64,000 nt of DNA. Origin: Pardosa pseudoannulata. Lineage: Eukaryota; Arthropoda; Arachnida; Araneae; Lycosidae. The notes under the pieces are model-generated. The model had not been told where the DNA came from and searched no databases. It was given only the letters and a program-made list of their open reading frames with translations. Both the position numbers and the translations under genes were made by a program. The stretch's first letter is position 1. Every line of letters begins with the position of its first letter. The DNA is taken from assembly GCA_032207245.1 (NCBI GenBank), contig CM063500.1, positions 65,405,494 through 65,469,493 of the forward strand, given 5' to 3'. This document shows, piece by piece, positions 47,001-51,045 of the stretch.

Positions 47001-48775
47001 TCTAGTGTCGAGAAATCTCTTTAACCCGTTTCTGTATCCAAGAGGGGGGGGAAGAAATGTTACTCCGAGCCTGTGGGCTTAAAAATGGATTGCCACATCG
47101 AATATTGAATTCAGGGATGATTCTGACCCGAAATTTTTTGTGGATATGTTTAAAAAAAAAAAAATAAATAAATAAAAATTTTAAAAAAAGTAAAGGAAGA
47201 AGTTATTTTTTTTATCTTGCATATATTTAAATTTTGACAAAAATCTGAAAGATTTTTTCCCTTTTCTCATTGCGTCGACAATTTTTTTCTGACAAAGAGC
47301 AAGAGAGAAGCATTATCAGTCGATTCTCGCAACACATACTTCAATGTCAAAAGCCATGTGATGTGGTATAAATGAAACATATAGAACTTGTGTGGTTCTA
47401 GTTTAAATCATTAATGATATAAATATGTTTCTAGATTTAAAAACAAAGTGCATGACATTAACATCTTGTCCAGCCACTCAAGGAAAGAAAATGTTTTTTG
47501 TTGTATTGGACAAAGAAATTTCTTAAACTATCTTGATACTGGGATCATGTCTGTAGAAGATTATAAATTAATTCAGTATTAAAATAGTAAGCAATAACTA
47601 AAGACAAAACTAGCTTTGCGTTTGTCTACATTTTTGGTTATTCTAATATTCAGTCATTCAGTTGTTTGGTTTTAATTAATTAAAATCATTAAAGATAATA
47701 TTTTTATAAATCTTATACAAGTTATAATTTTCTGAGATCTAGCATTTTTCTTAAAGGTTCAAGCACAACAAACAATATGGTTCCTCAGTTTAATATAATA
47801 AAGTTCTACTGTGTTGGTGAATTTATTTATTTTTTTTTTTAATTTGGCATATTGAAGAAGCATCTGATTTGAATATTTTAAATATTTTTTTACTAGGAAG
47901 CTTGAATATGTGTTTATATTGATAAAAAGTTATTTAGATACTTCCATATTTCATATTTAGGCACGTGTTTTTGCATTAAGTAAATCCGAACATTAATTTT
48001 TAATAGTTATTTAACTTCCTCTTTCCTCTTTTTTGTATTTTTCTCCTTTTTTTCCTTCTTTTTTCCCAAAATTTTGACTTCTGTGTCTGTCACTGTCAAG
48101 TTTCTAAGCGGAATAGTTTTACAGAAATTATGGTAGTGTTTTGCTAGTGGGATTGCTGCTAGCTTTTGTCTATTGTTTTTTATAACAAGTGTGCACAGGT
48201 ACAGTATTCAGACGAGATGATGACAGGTCATTTTTGTTATTCATTGATTTAATGTACTTGAAGTTTAGTTTTTACTTATTTTTATTTTAATTATTTATTT
48301 TTAATATGGGTGGCCAACCAGGATTCTCAAAAAGGCTCAGTGCAATGCCAGATTATGCAAACAAAAGTCTAAAATGTATAGAGAGGGAAAAGTTCTATTA
48401 TAGACTTGAGATATATGTAATAAGACATCACATTTTAAAGACCACCATAGCAAGCTTTAGCATACATATGCATTCCATAGTAGTACTTAATAACAACTCC
48501 ATAGTATTACTAAATTAATTGTAGTTGTATTGTATTTTGTAGAATAAATGATGAATGGTATTGATGCAAATATGCAAGGTTTTAATCTTTGGTATTATTA
48601 TTCGATTAACTGAGGCATGTCTTTTTTTCTTTTTCAGGTGAAAGTTGTGTTCGATTTAGATGGCAAAAACCCTCAATTGTTTTTAAGTAGTGACAAGAAA
48701 AAAGAAATATATAATTTAACAAAGGAAGATATATTGAATTTACATACAAGGACTCTATATGTCTATACAGATTGA
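2707..48775 (+). CDS. IARS1: Isoleucyl-tRNA synthetase, cytosolic, 3' part (18 exons; 5' end outside the window)
   Basis: Charges tRNA-Ile with isoleucine in the cytosol; in animals it is part of the multi-synthetase complex. Eighteen exons join in phase to 2,235 nt (744 codons and a TGA stop), each bounded by AG and GT. The joined product follows animal IARS1 throughout: [14 protein letters not shown] in the catalytic core, the [12 protein letters not shown] signature (class I KMSKS loop), the anticodon-binding region with [13 protein letters not shown] and [12 protein letters not shown], the [21 protein letters not shown] block, and a C-terminal appendage with [10 protein letters not shown]. 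The HIGH motif and most of the editing domain must lie upstream. Vertebrate enzymes carry two repeats at the C terminus, while only one repeat-like block is seen here. Coding exons are clearly less AT-rich than the introns. No frameshift or stop interrupts the joined frame, so the gene looks functional. Exon edges come from reading consensus splice sites and were not tested against RNA. Confidence 0.95.
3242..3436 (+). CDS. IARS1: IARS1 exon b, catalytic core
   Basis: Acceptor cccatgtag, donor gtaaga. The split codon from exon a completes as Asn. It encodes the class I catalytic-domain block with [14 protein letters not shown] and [16 protein letters not shown], among the most conserved stretches of the enzyme. 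The final Trp codon is split after two bases. Confidence 0.95.
3475..4153 (+). repeat. Solo LTR-like repeat, copy 1
   Basis: Starts TGTAATAATGGGG, ends GTCGTTACA (TG...CA), and is flanked by the 4-bp duplication TGTA (3471-3474 and 4154-4157). It contains a late AATAAA. A diverged second copy lies at 4356-4877. Size, TG/CA ends, a 4-bp duplication and the poly(A) signal fit a solo LTR of a gypsy-type element. No internal coding region is present. Confidence 0.65.
4166..4342 (+). repeat. 5'-truncated SINE of the second family
   Basis: Shares cttcagtgggtag, aaacactaggggttctacat and the closing gaggagtt with the minus-strand SINE at 1092-1363. It lacks the tRNA-like head. It lies between the two LTR-like copies. 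Confidence 0.65.
4356..4877 (+). repeat. Solo LTR-like repeat, copy 2
   Basis: Diverged and shorter relative of 3475-4153, sharing TGTAATAATGGGGC at the start, an internal ttcaaaattctatatgtcaa, an AATAAA, and cccaatggacac plus gatgatgtgacggct near the end. The target duplication is not clean (TACA and CACA). A short (CA)/(TA) repeat follows. Confidence 0.6.
5161..5182 (+). other. Homopolymeric polypyrimidine tract of the exon c acceptor
   Basis: At least 20 consecutive T immediately precede the AG at 5181-5182, with no other base. Such a run is prone to length change yet is the working acceptor of a conserved exon. Confidence 0.8.
5183..5269 (+). CDS. IARS1: IARS1 exon c
   Basis: Encodes [17 protein letters not shown] then IVNGLVLA, the strand leading to the KMSKS loop. 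The acceptor is an unbroken run of at least 20 T followed by AG. The donor is gtatgt. It ends with two bases of the Ser codon completed by the next exon. Confidence 0.95.
5373..5456 (+). CDS. IARS1: IARS1 exon d, KMSKS loop
   Basis: Encodes [15 protein letters not shown], the class I signature that binds the ATP phosphates, followed by KYGADALR. It is separated from exon c by an intron of only 103 bp. Donor gtaaat. Confidence 0.96.
5620..6360 (-). repeat. Probable LTR-derived repeat (minus strand), edges unclear
   Basis: GC-richer, non-coding block in the intron between exons d and e. On the minus strand it holds a TATA-like acttatatagg, then AATAAAAG about 250 bp later, an LTR-like arrangement. 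It includes a 43-bp T run at 6121-6163. I could not fix the ends or find a target duplication. Confidence 0.4.
6361..7574. other. Intron, no recognisable feature
   Basis: AT-rich intron sequence before exon e. Short open frames here have no conserved look. Confidence 0.6.
7575..7719 (+). CDS. IARS1: IARS1 exon e
   Basis: Starts after tttgtag. It encodes [16 protein letters not shown], then [17 protein letters not shown], the connection from the Rossmann core to the anticodon-binding helical domain. Ends on a codon boundary before gtacga. Confidence 0.95.
7720..8353. other. Intron, no recognisable feature
   Basis: AT-rich intron between exons e and f. Nothing seen. Confidence 0.6.
8354..8492 (+). 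CDS. IARS1: IARS1 exon f
   Basis: Starts after attttattttag. The N-terminal half of the exon is poorly conserved. The rest ([16 protein letters not shown]) matches the conserved helix of the anticodon-binding domain. Ends with the first base of an Ala codon before gtttgt. The next intron is about 5.9 kb and full of nested transposons. Confidence 0.9.
9052..9764. mobile_element. Non-autonomous DNA transposon, CACGG/CAGGG ends
   Basis: Starts CACGGTTTCCGCACACC and ends GGCGGATACCCTG, an imperfect inverted pair. The 6-bp duplication TATGTA abuts both ends (9046-9051, 9765-9770). The subterminal motif gtcatggattt occurs near both ends. It is inserted into the Tigger element. It includes (AATA)n and (TA)n simple sequence and has no coding capacity. 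Confidence 0.8.
9800..9959 (-). pseudogene. Tigger/pogo transposase N-terminal remnant
   Basis: From the ATG at 9959 the minus strand reads [19 protein letters not shown], the Lys/Arg-rich start and first helix of the pogo/CENP-B helix-turn-helix. After about 22 residues the match fades and no DDE domain follows. It lies in the expected orientation inside the Tigger ends. Confidence 0.7.
10015..12588. mobile_element. Composite transposon, CAWGGTTCGTAC ends, copy A
   Basis: Begins CAAGGTTCGTACGGTGCTTA and ends GTGTACGAACCATG, inverted. The 5-bp duplication TTCTC lies at 10010-10014 and 12589-12593. Subterminal repeats of gtgcttaaaa mark both arms. The 2,574-bp element is mostly made of a CAGACAC element at 10223-12426. 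Only about 370 bp of its own sequence remains, with no transposase. The same composite occurs at 34495-37018. Confidence 0.88.
10223..12426 (+). mobile_element. CAGACAC-family transposon, copy A
   Basis: Starts CAGACACCGCAGCGCTCC and ends GACTCTGTCTCTG. The 6-bp duplication TGAAAT abuts both ends (10217-10222, 12427-12432). The left arm is T/C-rich with a polypyrimidine-AG at 10241-10259. An internal tRNA-derived SINE segment (about 11490-11630) has B box GGTTCGAATCC at 11510-11520. No transposase was recognised. Several short open frames here are only translations of T/C runs. Confidence 0.88.
12600..12839 (+). pseudogene. Exon-like coding segment of unknown gene inside the Tigger element
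   Basis: From 12723 (after ctatttccctag, a good acceptor) 38 codons run to TGA at 12837-12839: [19 protein letters not shown], then [16 protein letters not shown]. The same frame is open for about 35 codons upstream ([15 protein letters not shown]...), broken only by the TAG at the AG junction. The composition is much more protein-like than its surroundings. It is not recognisable as transposase and has the opposite orientation to the Tigger coding remnant. I do not know the gene. Confidence 0.45.
12990..14350. other. Intron, no recognisable feature
   Basis: AT-rich sequence before exon g. No bounded repeat or coding block seen. Confidence 0.55.
14351..14442 (+). CDS. IARS1: IARS1 exon g, anticodon-binding domain
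   Basis: Encodes [20 protein letters not shown] then [11 protein letters not shown], a highly conserved block of the anticodon-binding domain. Acceptor tatttgcag, donor gtattt. It is isolated between introns of about 5.9 and 6.3 kb. Confidence 0.96.
14849..15889. mobile_element. Tigger/pogo-like element
   Basis: Left end CTGTGTAACCTCTCTGAGCAG and, reversed, right end CAGTGAAACTTCTCAGAGCAG form matching inverted repeats flanked by TA (14847-14848, 15890-15891). About 1,041 bp. It includes an (ATT)n and T run at 15098-15152. No intact transposase. The TIR style and TA duplication fit pogo/Tigger. Confidence 0.75.
16130..16204 (+). repeat. tRNA-derived SINE, 5' part (split by copy B)
   Basis: Reads gggtaaggtgctgtttatgc, then gtttgtgggttttaatatc (B-box region) and ggtatgaatgttcat, where transposon copy B interrupts it. 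The remainder continues at 20305-20395. Confidence 0.75.
16205..20298 (+). mobile_element. CAGACAC-family transposon, copy B (longest)
   Basis: Starts CAGACACCGCAGCGCTCC and ends ACTTCTGTGTCTG. The 6-bp duplication GTTCAT lies at 16199-16204 and 20299-20304. The 4,094 bp include a nested TA-flanked element at 17675-18789. The polypyrimidine-AG ends at 16250. The embedded SINE begins near 17575 (B box near 17603-17613) and is itself split by the nested element. It contains long A and T runs (for example 16921-16947). No transposase recognised. Confidence 0.9.
17675..18789. mobile_element. TA-flanked element nested inside copy B
   Basis: Left end TACTCGGTGTAAACTCAATA and right end, reversed, TAGTCCGTGTAAAATCTATT; both continue into GGCACTTCAAGGTCAC. 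The inverted repeats are about 38 bp with TA duplicated outside (17673-17674, 18790-18791). Copy C has the uninterrupted gatgactagctgtcggg, which is the empty site. Tc1/mariner-type by target, with no transposase seen. Confidence 0.85.
20305..20395 (+). repeat. tRNA-derived SINE, 3' part (split by copy B)
   Basis: Continues the SINE interrupted at 16204: ttaagcaataggtcttatta, then gtccttgtgtaagag and gtactccaaaccatcc, matching the SINE bodies at 24.3 and 24.7 kb. Confidence 0.75.
20727..20804 (+). CDS. IARS1: IARS1 exon h
   Basis: Twenty-six whole codons, from [19 protein letters not shown] to RMM, between ttttccag and gtaagc. Matches the helix following the WYVRMNR block in animal IARS1. 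Confidence 0.93.
21465..21583 (+). CDS. IARS1: IARS1 exon i
   Basis: Encodes [15 protein letters not shown] and continues to [10 protein letters not shown]. Acceptor ttttgcag. The donor is CA|GTAAGT, so the final Gln codon is split after two bases and completed in exon j. Confidence 0.93.
21637..22265. mobile_element. hAT MITE, CMAGGCC ends, copy 1
   Basis: Left CCAAGGCCATTGGCAAGGGG, right GGCTACGGCA, with the perfect 8-bp duplication CTATCTTG (21629-21636, 22266-22273). Its right arm, reversed, matches the left arm of 58279-58942 (aaattatattcggaggggga and beyond). So the two are relatives in opposite orientation. It lies 53 bp after exon i. Confidence 0.85.
22771..22986 (-). pseudogene. hAT transposase C-terminal fragment, copy 1
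   Basis: 71 codons containing [19 protein letters not shown], then [14 protein letters not shown]. This is the end of the hAT C-terminal dimerisation region, where family members read close to SFG..H..LRN.LG..KA.KL. The catalytic core, zinc finger and most of the protein are missing. The same stretch recurs at 54358-54687 with different small lesions. Confidence 0.8.
23151..23670. mobile_element. piggyBac-like MITE nested in hAT copy 1
   Basis: Ends CCCTTTAATGAAC and CCTTTAAAGGG, flanked by TTTAA on both sides (23146-23150, 23671-23675), containing the TTAA target typical of piggyBac. The hAT copy at 54.0-54.8 kb has the unoccupied site near 54790-54800. No coding. Confidence 0.75.
24073..24211 (+). 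repeat. tRNA-derived SINE 1 (outer), 5' part
   Basis: tgggtaaggtactgcttttc, B-box region ttgggttcaaattcc, then the body ttaagtagtagatcccagtc. Interrupted at 24211 by another SINE; it continues at 24394-24425. Confidence 0.8.
24212..24381 (+). repeat. tRNA-derived SINE 2 inserted in SINE 1
   Basis: Has a B box GGTTCGAATCCC (24263-24274), the body gtagctgtccagaattggct and a 3' end accaaaaccaaa. The 12-bp duplication CCTTGTGTAGTA flanks it (24200-24211 and 24382-24393), as expected for LINE-driven insertion. Confidence 0.88.
24394..24425 (+). repeat. tRNA-derived SINE 1, 3' tail
   Basis: aaaagtatactgtaggactc followed by caaccaaccaatc, the end of the outer SINE after the inserted copy. Confidence 0.7.
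24570..24768 (+). repeat. tRNA-derived SINE 3
   Basis: Full layout: tgggtacagttc head, B box gagttcaaatccc, body ggaattggctgtaagcagta, and tail gcgctccaaaccaactaacc. It sits 80 bp after the nested SINE pair in the same orientation. Confidence 0.8.
24911..24949 (+). repeat. 39-bp A run
   Basis: An uninterrupted A tract about 50 bp before exon j. It could be the poly(A) tail of a decayed retroposon, but no body is recognisable directly before it. Confidence 0.8.
25003..25105 (+). CDS. IARS1: IARS1 exon j
   Basis: Encodes [19 protein letters not shown] then [14 protein letters not shown]. The RxRxxxPxK-type block is typical of this domain across class Ia synthetases. Acceptor ttactgttag, donor gtaagt. 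Confidence 0.94.
25106..26441. other. Intron, no recognisable feature
   Basis: AT-rich intron between exons j and k. Nothing bounded or coding seen. Confidence 0.6.
26442..26525 (+). CDS. IARS1: IARS1 exon k
   Basis: Twenty-eight whole codons: [16 protein letters not shown] then SLEKFIIE. Matches the YPL..ivV block. Acceptor ctttatttag, donor gtatgt. Confidence 0.94.
26526..27722. other. Intron, no recognisable feature
   Basis: AT-rich intron sequence up to the target duplication of transposon copy C. Nothing seen apart from homopolymer runs. Confidence 0.55.
27729..30981 (+). mobile_element. CAGACAC-family transposon, copy C
   Basis: Starts CAGACACCGCAGCGCTCC and ends ACTTCTGTGTCTG. The 6-bp duplication AACTAA lies at 27723-27728 and 30982-30987. 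It has the same architecture as copy B but lacks its nested element. The embedded SINE segment is at about 29128-29280 (B box GGTTCGAATCC near 29149). Polypyrimidine-AG ends at 27774. A unique perfect palindrome lies at 28765-28814. Minus-strand open frames of 113 and 116 codons are non-homologous and are not supported as genes. Confidence 0.9.
28765..28814. repeat. 50-bp inverted repeat unique to copy C
   Basis: Arms CGAACGCACG and CCGATCGTA are followed by their exact complements TACGATCGG and CGTGCGTTCG. Loops are 5, 4 and 3 bases. Copies A, B and E have only the single forward arm. Confidence 0.9.
30988..31989. other. Intron, no recognisable feature
   Basis: AT-rich intron between copy C and exon l. 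Nothing bounded or coding seen. Confidence 0.55.
31990..32124 (+). CDS. IARS1: IARS1 exon l
   Basis: Forty-five whole codons starting [20 protein letters not shown], the ELNVRKV-like block with the RAEPD motif. Acceptor catctctttag, donor gtatgc. A 5.5-kb intron carrying transposon copy C precedes it. Confidence 0.94.
32672..32701. repeat. (TA)n microsatellite
   Basis: About 15 TA units directly left of the LTR-like block. Another TA run follows that block at 33111-33135. Confidence 0.85.
32705..33106 (-). repeat. Probable solo LTR (minus strand) between TA arrays
   Basis: On the minus strand it begins TGTAAGGAAAATTCTCAG and ends close to CATTACACACA (TG...CA). It holds AATAAA (reverse of tttatttgg near 32938). 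It is GC-richer than its surroundings and has no coding capacity. The TA arrays on both sides hide any target duplication. Confidence 0.5.
33206..33364 (+). CDS. IARS1: IARS1 exon m
   Basis: Fifty-three whole codons. It encodes the moderately conserved region after the RAEPD block, with [15 protein letters not shown]. Acceptor ctactttttag, donor gtgaga. Confidence 0.9.
33680..33845 (+). repeat. Degenerate SINE of the CCAAACCAA-tail family
   Basis: Ends with catgttgcaaaaacatagac, tgtagcactcc and aaaccaaaccaaac, like the SINE tails at 24.4 and 24.7 kb. The head is too diverged to recognise. Confidence 0.5.
34108..34155. repeat. Polypyrimidine tract
   Basis: T run broken only by single C bases. 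The sequence that follows contains several cacttttagtcactttt-like units (34198-34285). A similar unit cluster recurs at 37360-37420, on the other side of composite E and in the same orientation. Confidence 0.6.
34495..37018. mobile_element. Composite transposon, CAWGGTTCGTAC ends, copy E
   Basis: Begins CAAGGTTCGTACGGTGCTTA and ends GTGTATGAACCATG. The 5-bp duplication ATTAA lies at 34490-34494 and 37019-37023. It is the same composite as 10015-12588: the inner CAGACAC element sits at the same internal site with the same TGAAAT duplication, while the outer duplications differ. It has an internal deletion relative to copy A near 34570, and its own small rearrangement near 36545. Confidence 0.9.
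34693..36856 (+). mobile_element. CAGACAC-family transposon, copy E
   Basis: Starts CAGACATTGCAGTGCAC (mutated end) and finishes ACTTCTGTGTCTG. TGAAAT is duplicated at 34687-34692 and 36857-36862. Polypyrimidine-AG ends at 34730. The embedded SINE segment is at about 35941-36110, with the B box mutated to GGTTTGAATCCC. No transposase. Confidence 0.88.
37792..38275 (-). mobile_element. hAT MITE with transposase remnant
   Basis: Ends CAGGGATGGACAAACTTTTT and GGAGTTTGCCCATCCCTG, with the perfect 8-bp duplication GTCTAGTG (37784-37791, 38276-38283). On the minus strand a short stretch reads close to [18 protein letters not shown], a typical hAT transposase C-terminal motif. It inserted into a tRNA-like SINE head, part of which follows at 38276-38335. 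Confidence 0.9.
38276..38400 (+). repeat. tRNA-derived SINE-like repeat
   Basis: gtctagtgattaatatgcac and gaggccaggttcaag-like boxes resemble a tRNA head (A and B boxes). The hAT element duplicated its first eight bases. The body is not related to the other SINEs here. Confidence 0.45.
38640..39305 (+). pseudogene. Non-LTR (LINE) reverse-transcriptase C-terminal fragment
   Basis: Reads [20 protein letters not shown], then [31 protein letters not shown] and WKIHYNHEL, then after stops [18 protein letters not shown]. This is the region after the RT palm in RTE/Jockey-like LINEs (KYLG, YGSE.W, RW.D blocks). The frame is closed at 39058 and again further on. Only the 3' end of the LINE is present, ending near an AGAAGAAGAAG run (39299), as is common for 5'-truncated copies. 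Confidence 0.85.
39438..39533 (+). CDS. IARS1: IARS1 exon n
   Basis: Encodes [20 protein letters not shown] then [12 protein letters not shown], a near-invariant block of animal and fungal cytosolic IleRS. Acceptor aatatttcag, donor gtaggg. Confidence 0.96.
39791..39967 (+). CDS. IARS1: IARS1 exon o
   Basis: Fifty-nine whole codons: [17 protein letters not shown] through [18 protein letters not shown]. Matches the domain joining the synthetase body to the C-terminal appendage. Acceptor tttcttatag, donor gtaagt. Confidence 0.94.
40542..41406. mobile_element. Non-autonomous DNA transposon, CAGGGTTCCCAC ends
   Basis: Starts CAGGGTTCCCACGGTCCTTA and ends AGTGGGAACCCTG, inverted. Short direct repeats GTATT/GTATA flank it. 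Subterminal repeats of gtccttaaaa/actcctta resemble the arms of the CAWGGTTCGTAC element. A (TA)n microsatellite lies inside at about 41034-41060. Confidence 0.8.
41412..42297. other. Intron, no bounded feature
   Basis: AT-rich intron before exon p. Nothing firm seen. Confidence 0.5.
42298..42506 (+). CDS. IARS1: IARS1 exon p
   Basis: Starts [19 protein letters not shown], then turns into a Lys/Ser/Glu-rich linker ([18 protein letters not shown]) that is poorly conserved and probably disordered. The last codon is split after two bases before gtgagt. Acceptor ttttgtag. Confidence 0.88.
42984..43690 (-). pseudogene. Decayed protein-coding remnant, unidentified
   Basis: The minus strand has stretches with better-than-background protein character: near 43680-43590 [20 protein letters not shown] in one frame, a 141-codon open frame at 43243-43668, and [17 protein letters not shown] near 43150. 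They are in different frames and interrupted. A dead transposase is plausible, but I recognise no family motif. Confidence 0.35.
44012..44106. repeat. Inverted repeat with a (TA)n centre
   Basis: ACACCCAACTTCCGCACCAT on the left and ATGGCACGGAAGTTGGGTGT on the right pair with two or three mismatches around a (TA)n core of about 50 bp, which is itself self-complementary. A second TA run lies at 44112-44129. Confidence 0.85.
44977..45873. mobile_element. TTAA-type MITE with GGTATCC ends, copy 1
   Basis: Begins GGTATCCATCTATGTTTGC, ends ATAGATGGATACC, with TTAA on both sides (44973-44976, 45874-45877). It matches 56189-57108 over its whole length in the opposite orientation. No open frame of note. 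TTAA target suggests piggyBac or Kolobok. Confidence 0.88.
46359..46479 (+). CDS. IARS1: IARS1 exon q, C-terminal repeat
   Basis: Encodes [16 protein letters not shown] followed by [19 protein letters not shown], the core of the eukaryote-specific C-terminal repeat (UNE-I). Acceptor aaaatatag, donor gtaaga. Transposon copy D begins 145 bp downstream. Confidence 0.9.
46625..48089 (+). mobile_element. CAGACAC-family transposon, copy D (internally deleted)
   Basis: Starts CAGATACCGCAGCACTCC and ends ACTTCTGTGTCTG. The 6-bp duplication TCACTG lies at 46619-46624 and 48090-48095. Polypyrimidine-AG ends at 46662. The middle, including the SINE segment, is missing: the left arm jumps near 47405 to sequence matching the right third of copies B and C. 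It is in the last IARS1 intron. Confidence 0.9.
48638..48775 (+). CDS. IARS1: IARS1 terminal exon r with stop codon
   Basis: Encodes [20 protein letters not shown] through [11 protein letters not shown] and stops at TGA 48773-48775. It resembles the second half of the C-terminal repeat. No second repeat follows. Acceptor ttctttttcag. Confidence 0.88.
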   Translation: MKVVFDLDGKNPQLFLSSDKKKEIYNLTKEDILNLHTRTLYVYTD

Positions 48776-48803
48776 TTTTTTTTTATAAAAAAAAGTTGAT
48801 CGC

Positions 48804-48809
48804 AATAAA
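48804..48809 (+). promoter_or_regulatory. Likely IARS1 polyadenylation signal
   Basis: AATAAA 29 nt after the stop codon, followed by a T-rich stretch at 48831-48846. A further AATAAA near 49079 could serve a longer 3' UTR. Confidence 0.65.
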
Positions 48810-49229
48810 TTAAATTATACAGGTGTCAGTTTGATTTTTTTTTTTTAAATATTTAATCATATTTTATTTATTTTTCTCCAAGTAGAGAAAATAGTTTCCT
48901 ATTGGCATGTTTATATCAACCCTGCATATGTTATCATTTTATTATGGTAGCAACCTGTAGATGTCCAAAAGACTTTCTAAGAGAGACCATGTAAATACAT
49001 ACAAGCTTTTAATTGGAGCTTTTTAACATTGTTCTGAATGAAAGAGCTTGTCCCAGATGATATGCATAGTGTCTGTAAATAAATATCTATATTAAACTAA
49101 TCAAACACATTCAATTTTTTAATGAAAGTAATATACATAAAAAAATATTTCACCTTACCTTGTTGGGTATTTTAAAATTTACATCAGCTAGATTTTATGG
49201 CACTGATTGCTTTTTCAGTATAGATTAAC
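48810..49229. other. IARS1 3' flank
   Basis: AT-rich 3' UTR or flank. No further feature seen apart from a second AATAAA near 49079. Confidence 0.5.
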
Positions 49230-49233
49230 TTAA

Positions 49234-50265
49234 CCCTTTTGCGCCTACTGTCACAAATACGTGCCAGCAAGGAACACACTCACTTGCCGGCCGACACACT
49301 GGCGTGCCAGAGCATTTTCTCGTTCACCCCCGACCGTCACATATGTGTGCCAGCGTTGTGAAACATTTTAAAAACTATAAGCTTTGACACAAGATGGCAT
49401 TGTATATCCATATAAATTTAGATACATGTAGATTTGACCTTGTACTCAATAGGAGAGTAGTATGATACACATACAAGTGGTTTTTGATTATATAAACATG
49501 AGGGAAAAGGAATGTTTCCCATTGACATGTTTTATGACGGCTCTTTAAATTCCAGCGTTGCGTATTTCGGTTTGCAGTCCAGTTTTTAGTACAGAATTAG
49601 ATCTGACAGACTTGATTTTTTTTTTCTTTTTTTATTGTTAGATTTTCGAAGTGTCGAAAGTGTTTAACTGAGCTTGAAATAGCTGAAATGACACGAAATA
49701 TTTCAGATTTTGATTCTGAAACAGATTAGGATATTAGTAATAGTGACACTATAATATATTCTGATTGTTCTTTATGTTCATAATGGATCTAGTGATTTTA
49801 ATGATGAGGAGCACATTTCTGACAAAGAAATGGACGATGTTTCGTTTTTTCACATTCCGGAAAAATCCTCCAAAACGGCAAATAAGTTACTACGAGTGCA
49901 AGGATTGTTTGTAGATCCTTGTTTTTAAAATTTTTTCATACAAAAAAAGTTTAAATAACATAGTACTCAGTTTTGCAATGTTAAAAGTCATTAAATACTA
50001 AGTAAAAAATGAAAAAAAAGTAAAGTGTAAAATATATATTTAAGTAAGAAATAGCTTAAATAAATAAAGTATCTATAAACATATAATATAAATCACATTC
50101 CGTTTAAATACTTTATGCAGCATAATTAAATAACGCGTTGCTACTTCGTTAATTTCATGAATTAGGCTTAATAGCAAAAAACCCTCCAGCCCAGGATACT
50201 CACTCGCGAAAGTGACTCTCAGCCTCAGAGATAAGCGCGCGTTTGCGCTTCCCATCGGGAAAGGG
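49234..50265 (+). mobile_element. piggyBac element, decayed
   Basis: CCCTTTTGCGCC and GGAAAGGG at the ends with TTAA on both sides (49230-49233, 50266-50269), the piggyBac signature. Inside, from about 49660, the plus strand reads CLTELEIAEMTRNISDFDSET, then after stops DFNDEEHISDKEMDDVSFFH. Such a Asp/Glu-rich beginning is usual for piggyBac transposases. The catalytic part is gone. It lies about 460 bp after the IARS1 stop. Confidence 0.8.
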
Positions 50266-50277
50266 TTAAGTTGTTAA

Positions 50278-50827
50278 CACATTGTGTGCGGGTACATTTC
50301 ACAGCAGAATTGTACCGGGCACGAGCGTTTTGCACGTAAATTTAGTTATTCAGTTAAATCTCAACAGATCAAAAATTATTTAATTTTTTAACCAACTAAT
50401 ATATAAATAGAAATATATAGATAACAAACATAAGATTTTTGAAAAGAGCAATCATAAAACTAATAATGTTTTACAGTGTGGTAACGTTCAAAGCATTTTC
50501 CTTTATGAAGAGGTACACAGCAAAGCTAGCATATGTAAGATGTTTCACTCTGTACTTTTTTGACAGCACACACATAACATTGTCTTTGTGGATTTTTTTT
50601 CCTGCCCAGTAATAACAATTTTCTCTAAAGTATGTTAAATTATTTGTCTAAATTTGTTCAGAATCTATGTAGTAGACGAGAACATTCGGCATTGTTTTCC
50701 TGTATATATCCTTATTTTTGTACCCACAAACATACCATGTTGTTACACTAACCTGTACTAGTATATGTCCCATGCTCAAGTATCAATCGGCAGAAAATGC
50801 ACTAGTACGTGTCCCATATACAATGTG
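50278..50827. mobile_element. TTAA-type MITE with CACATTGT ends
   Basis: CACATTGTGTGCGGGTAC on the left and, reversed, CACATTGTATATGGGACACG on the right, flanked by TTAA (50274-50277, 50828-50831). It lies 12 bp from the previous element. Non-coding. Confidence 0.82.
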
Positions 50828-51045
50828 TTAATACAGGAAAAAATAAAAGTGAACTTAGGGTAAACTTTTTTAGATTTCCTTTATAATCTACTACAGTATG
50901 TGAAAATTGCTTATACAAATGTGAATAATAATTTTATTTTAATTATGATATTTAATGAAGTGAAAATATATCTTCAGCTTTTAACTTTGTTAGTTTTATT
51001 TTTTATGTTATCTGTTATGATGACTAAAAAAAGTATATGTATATA

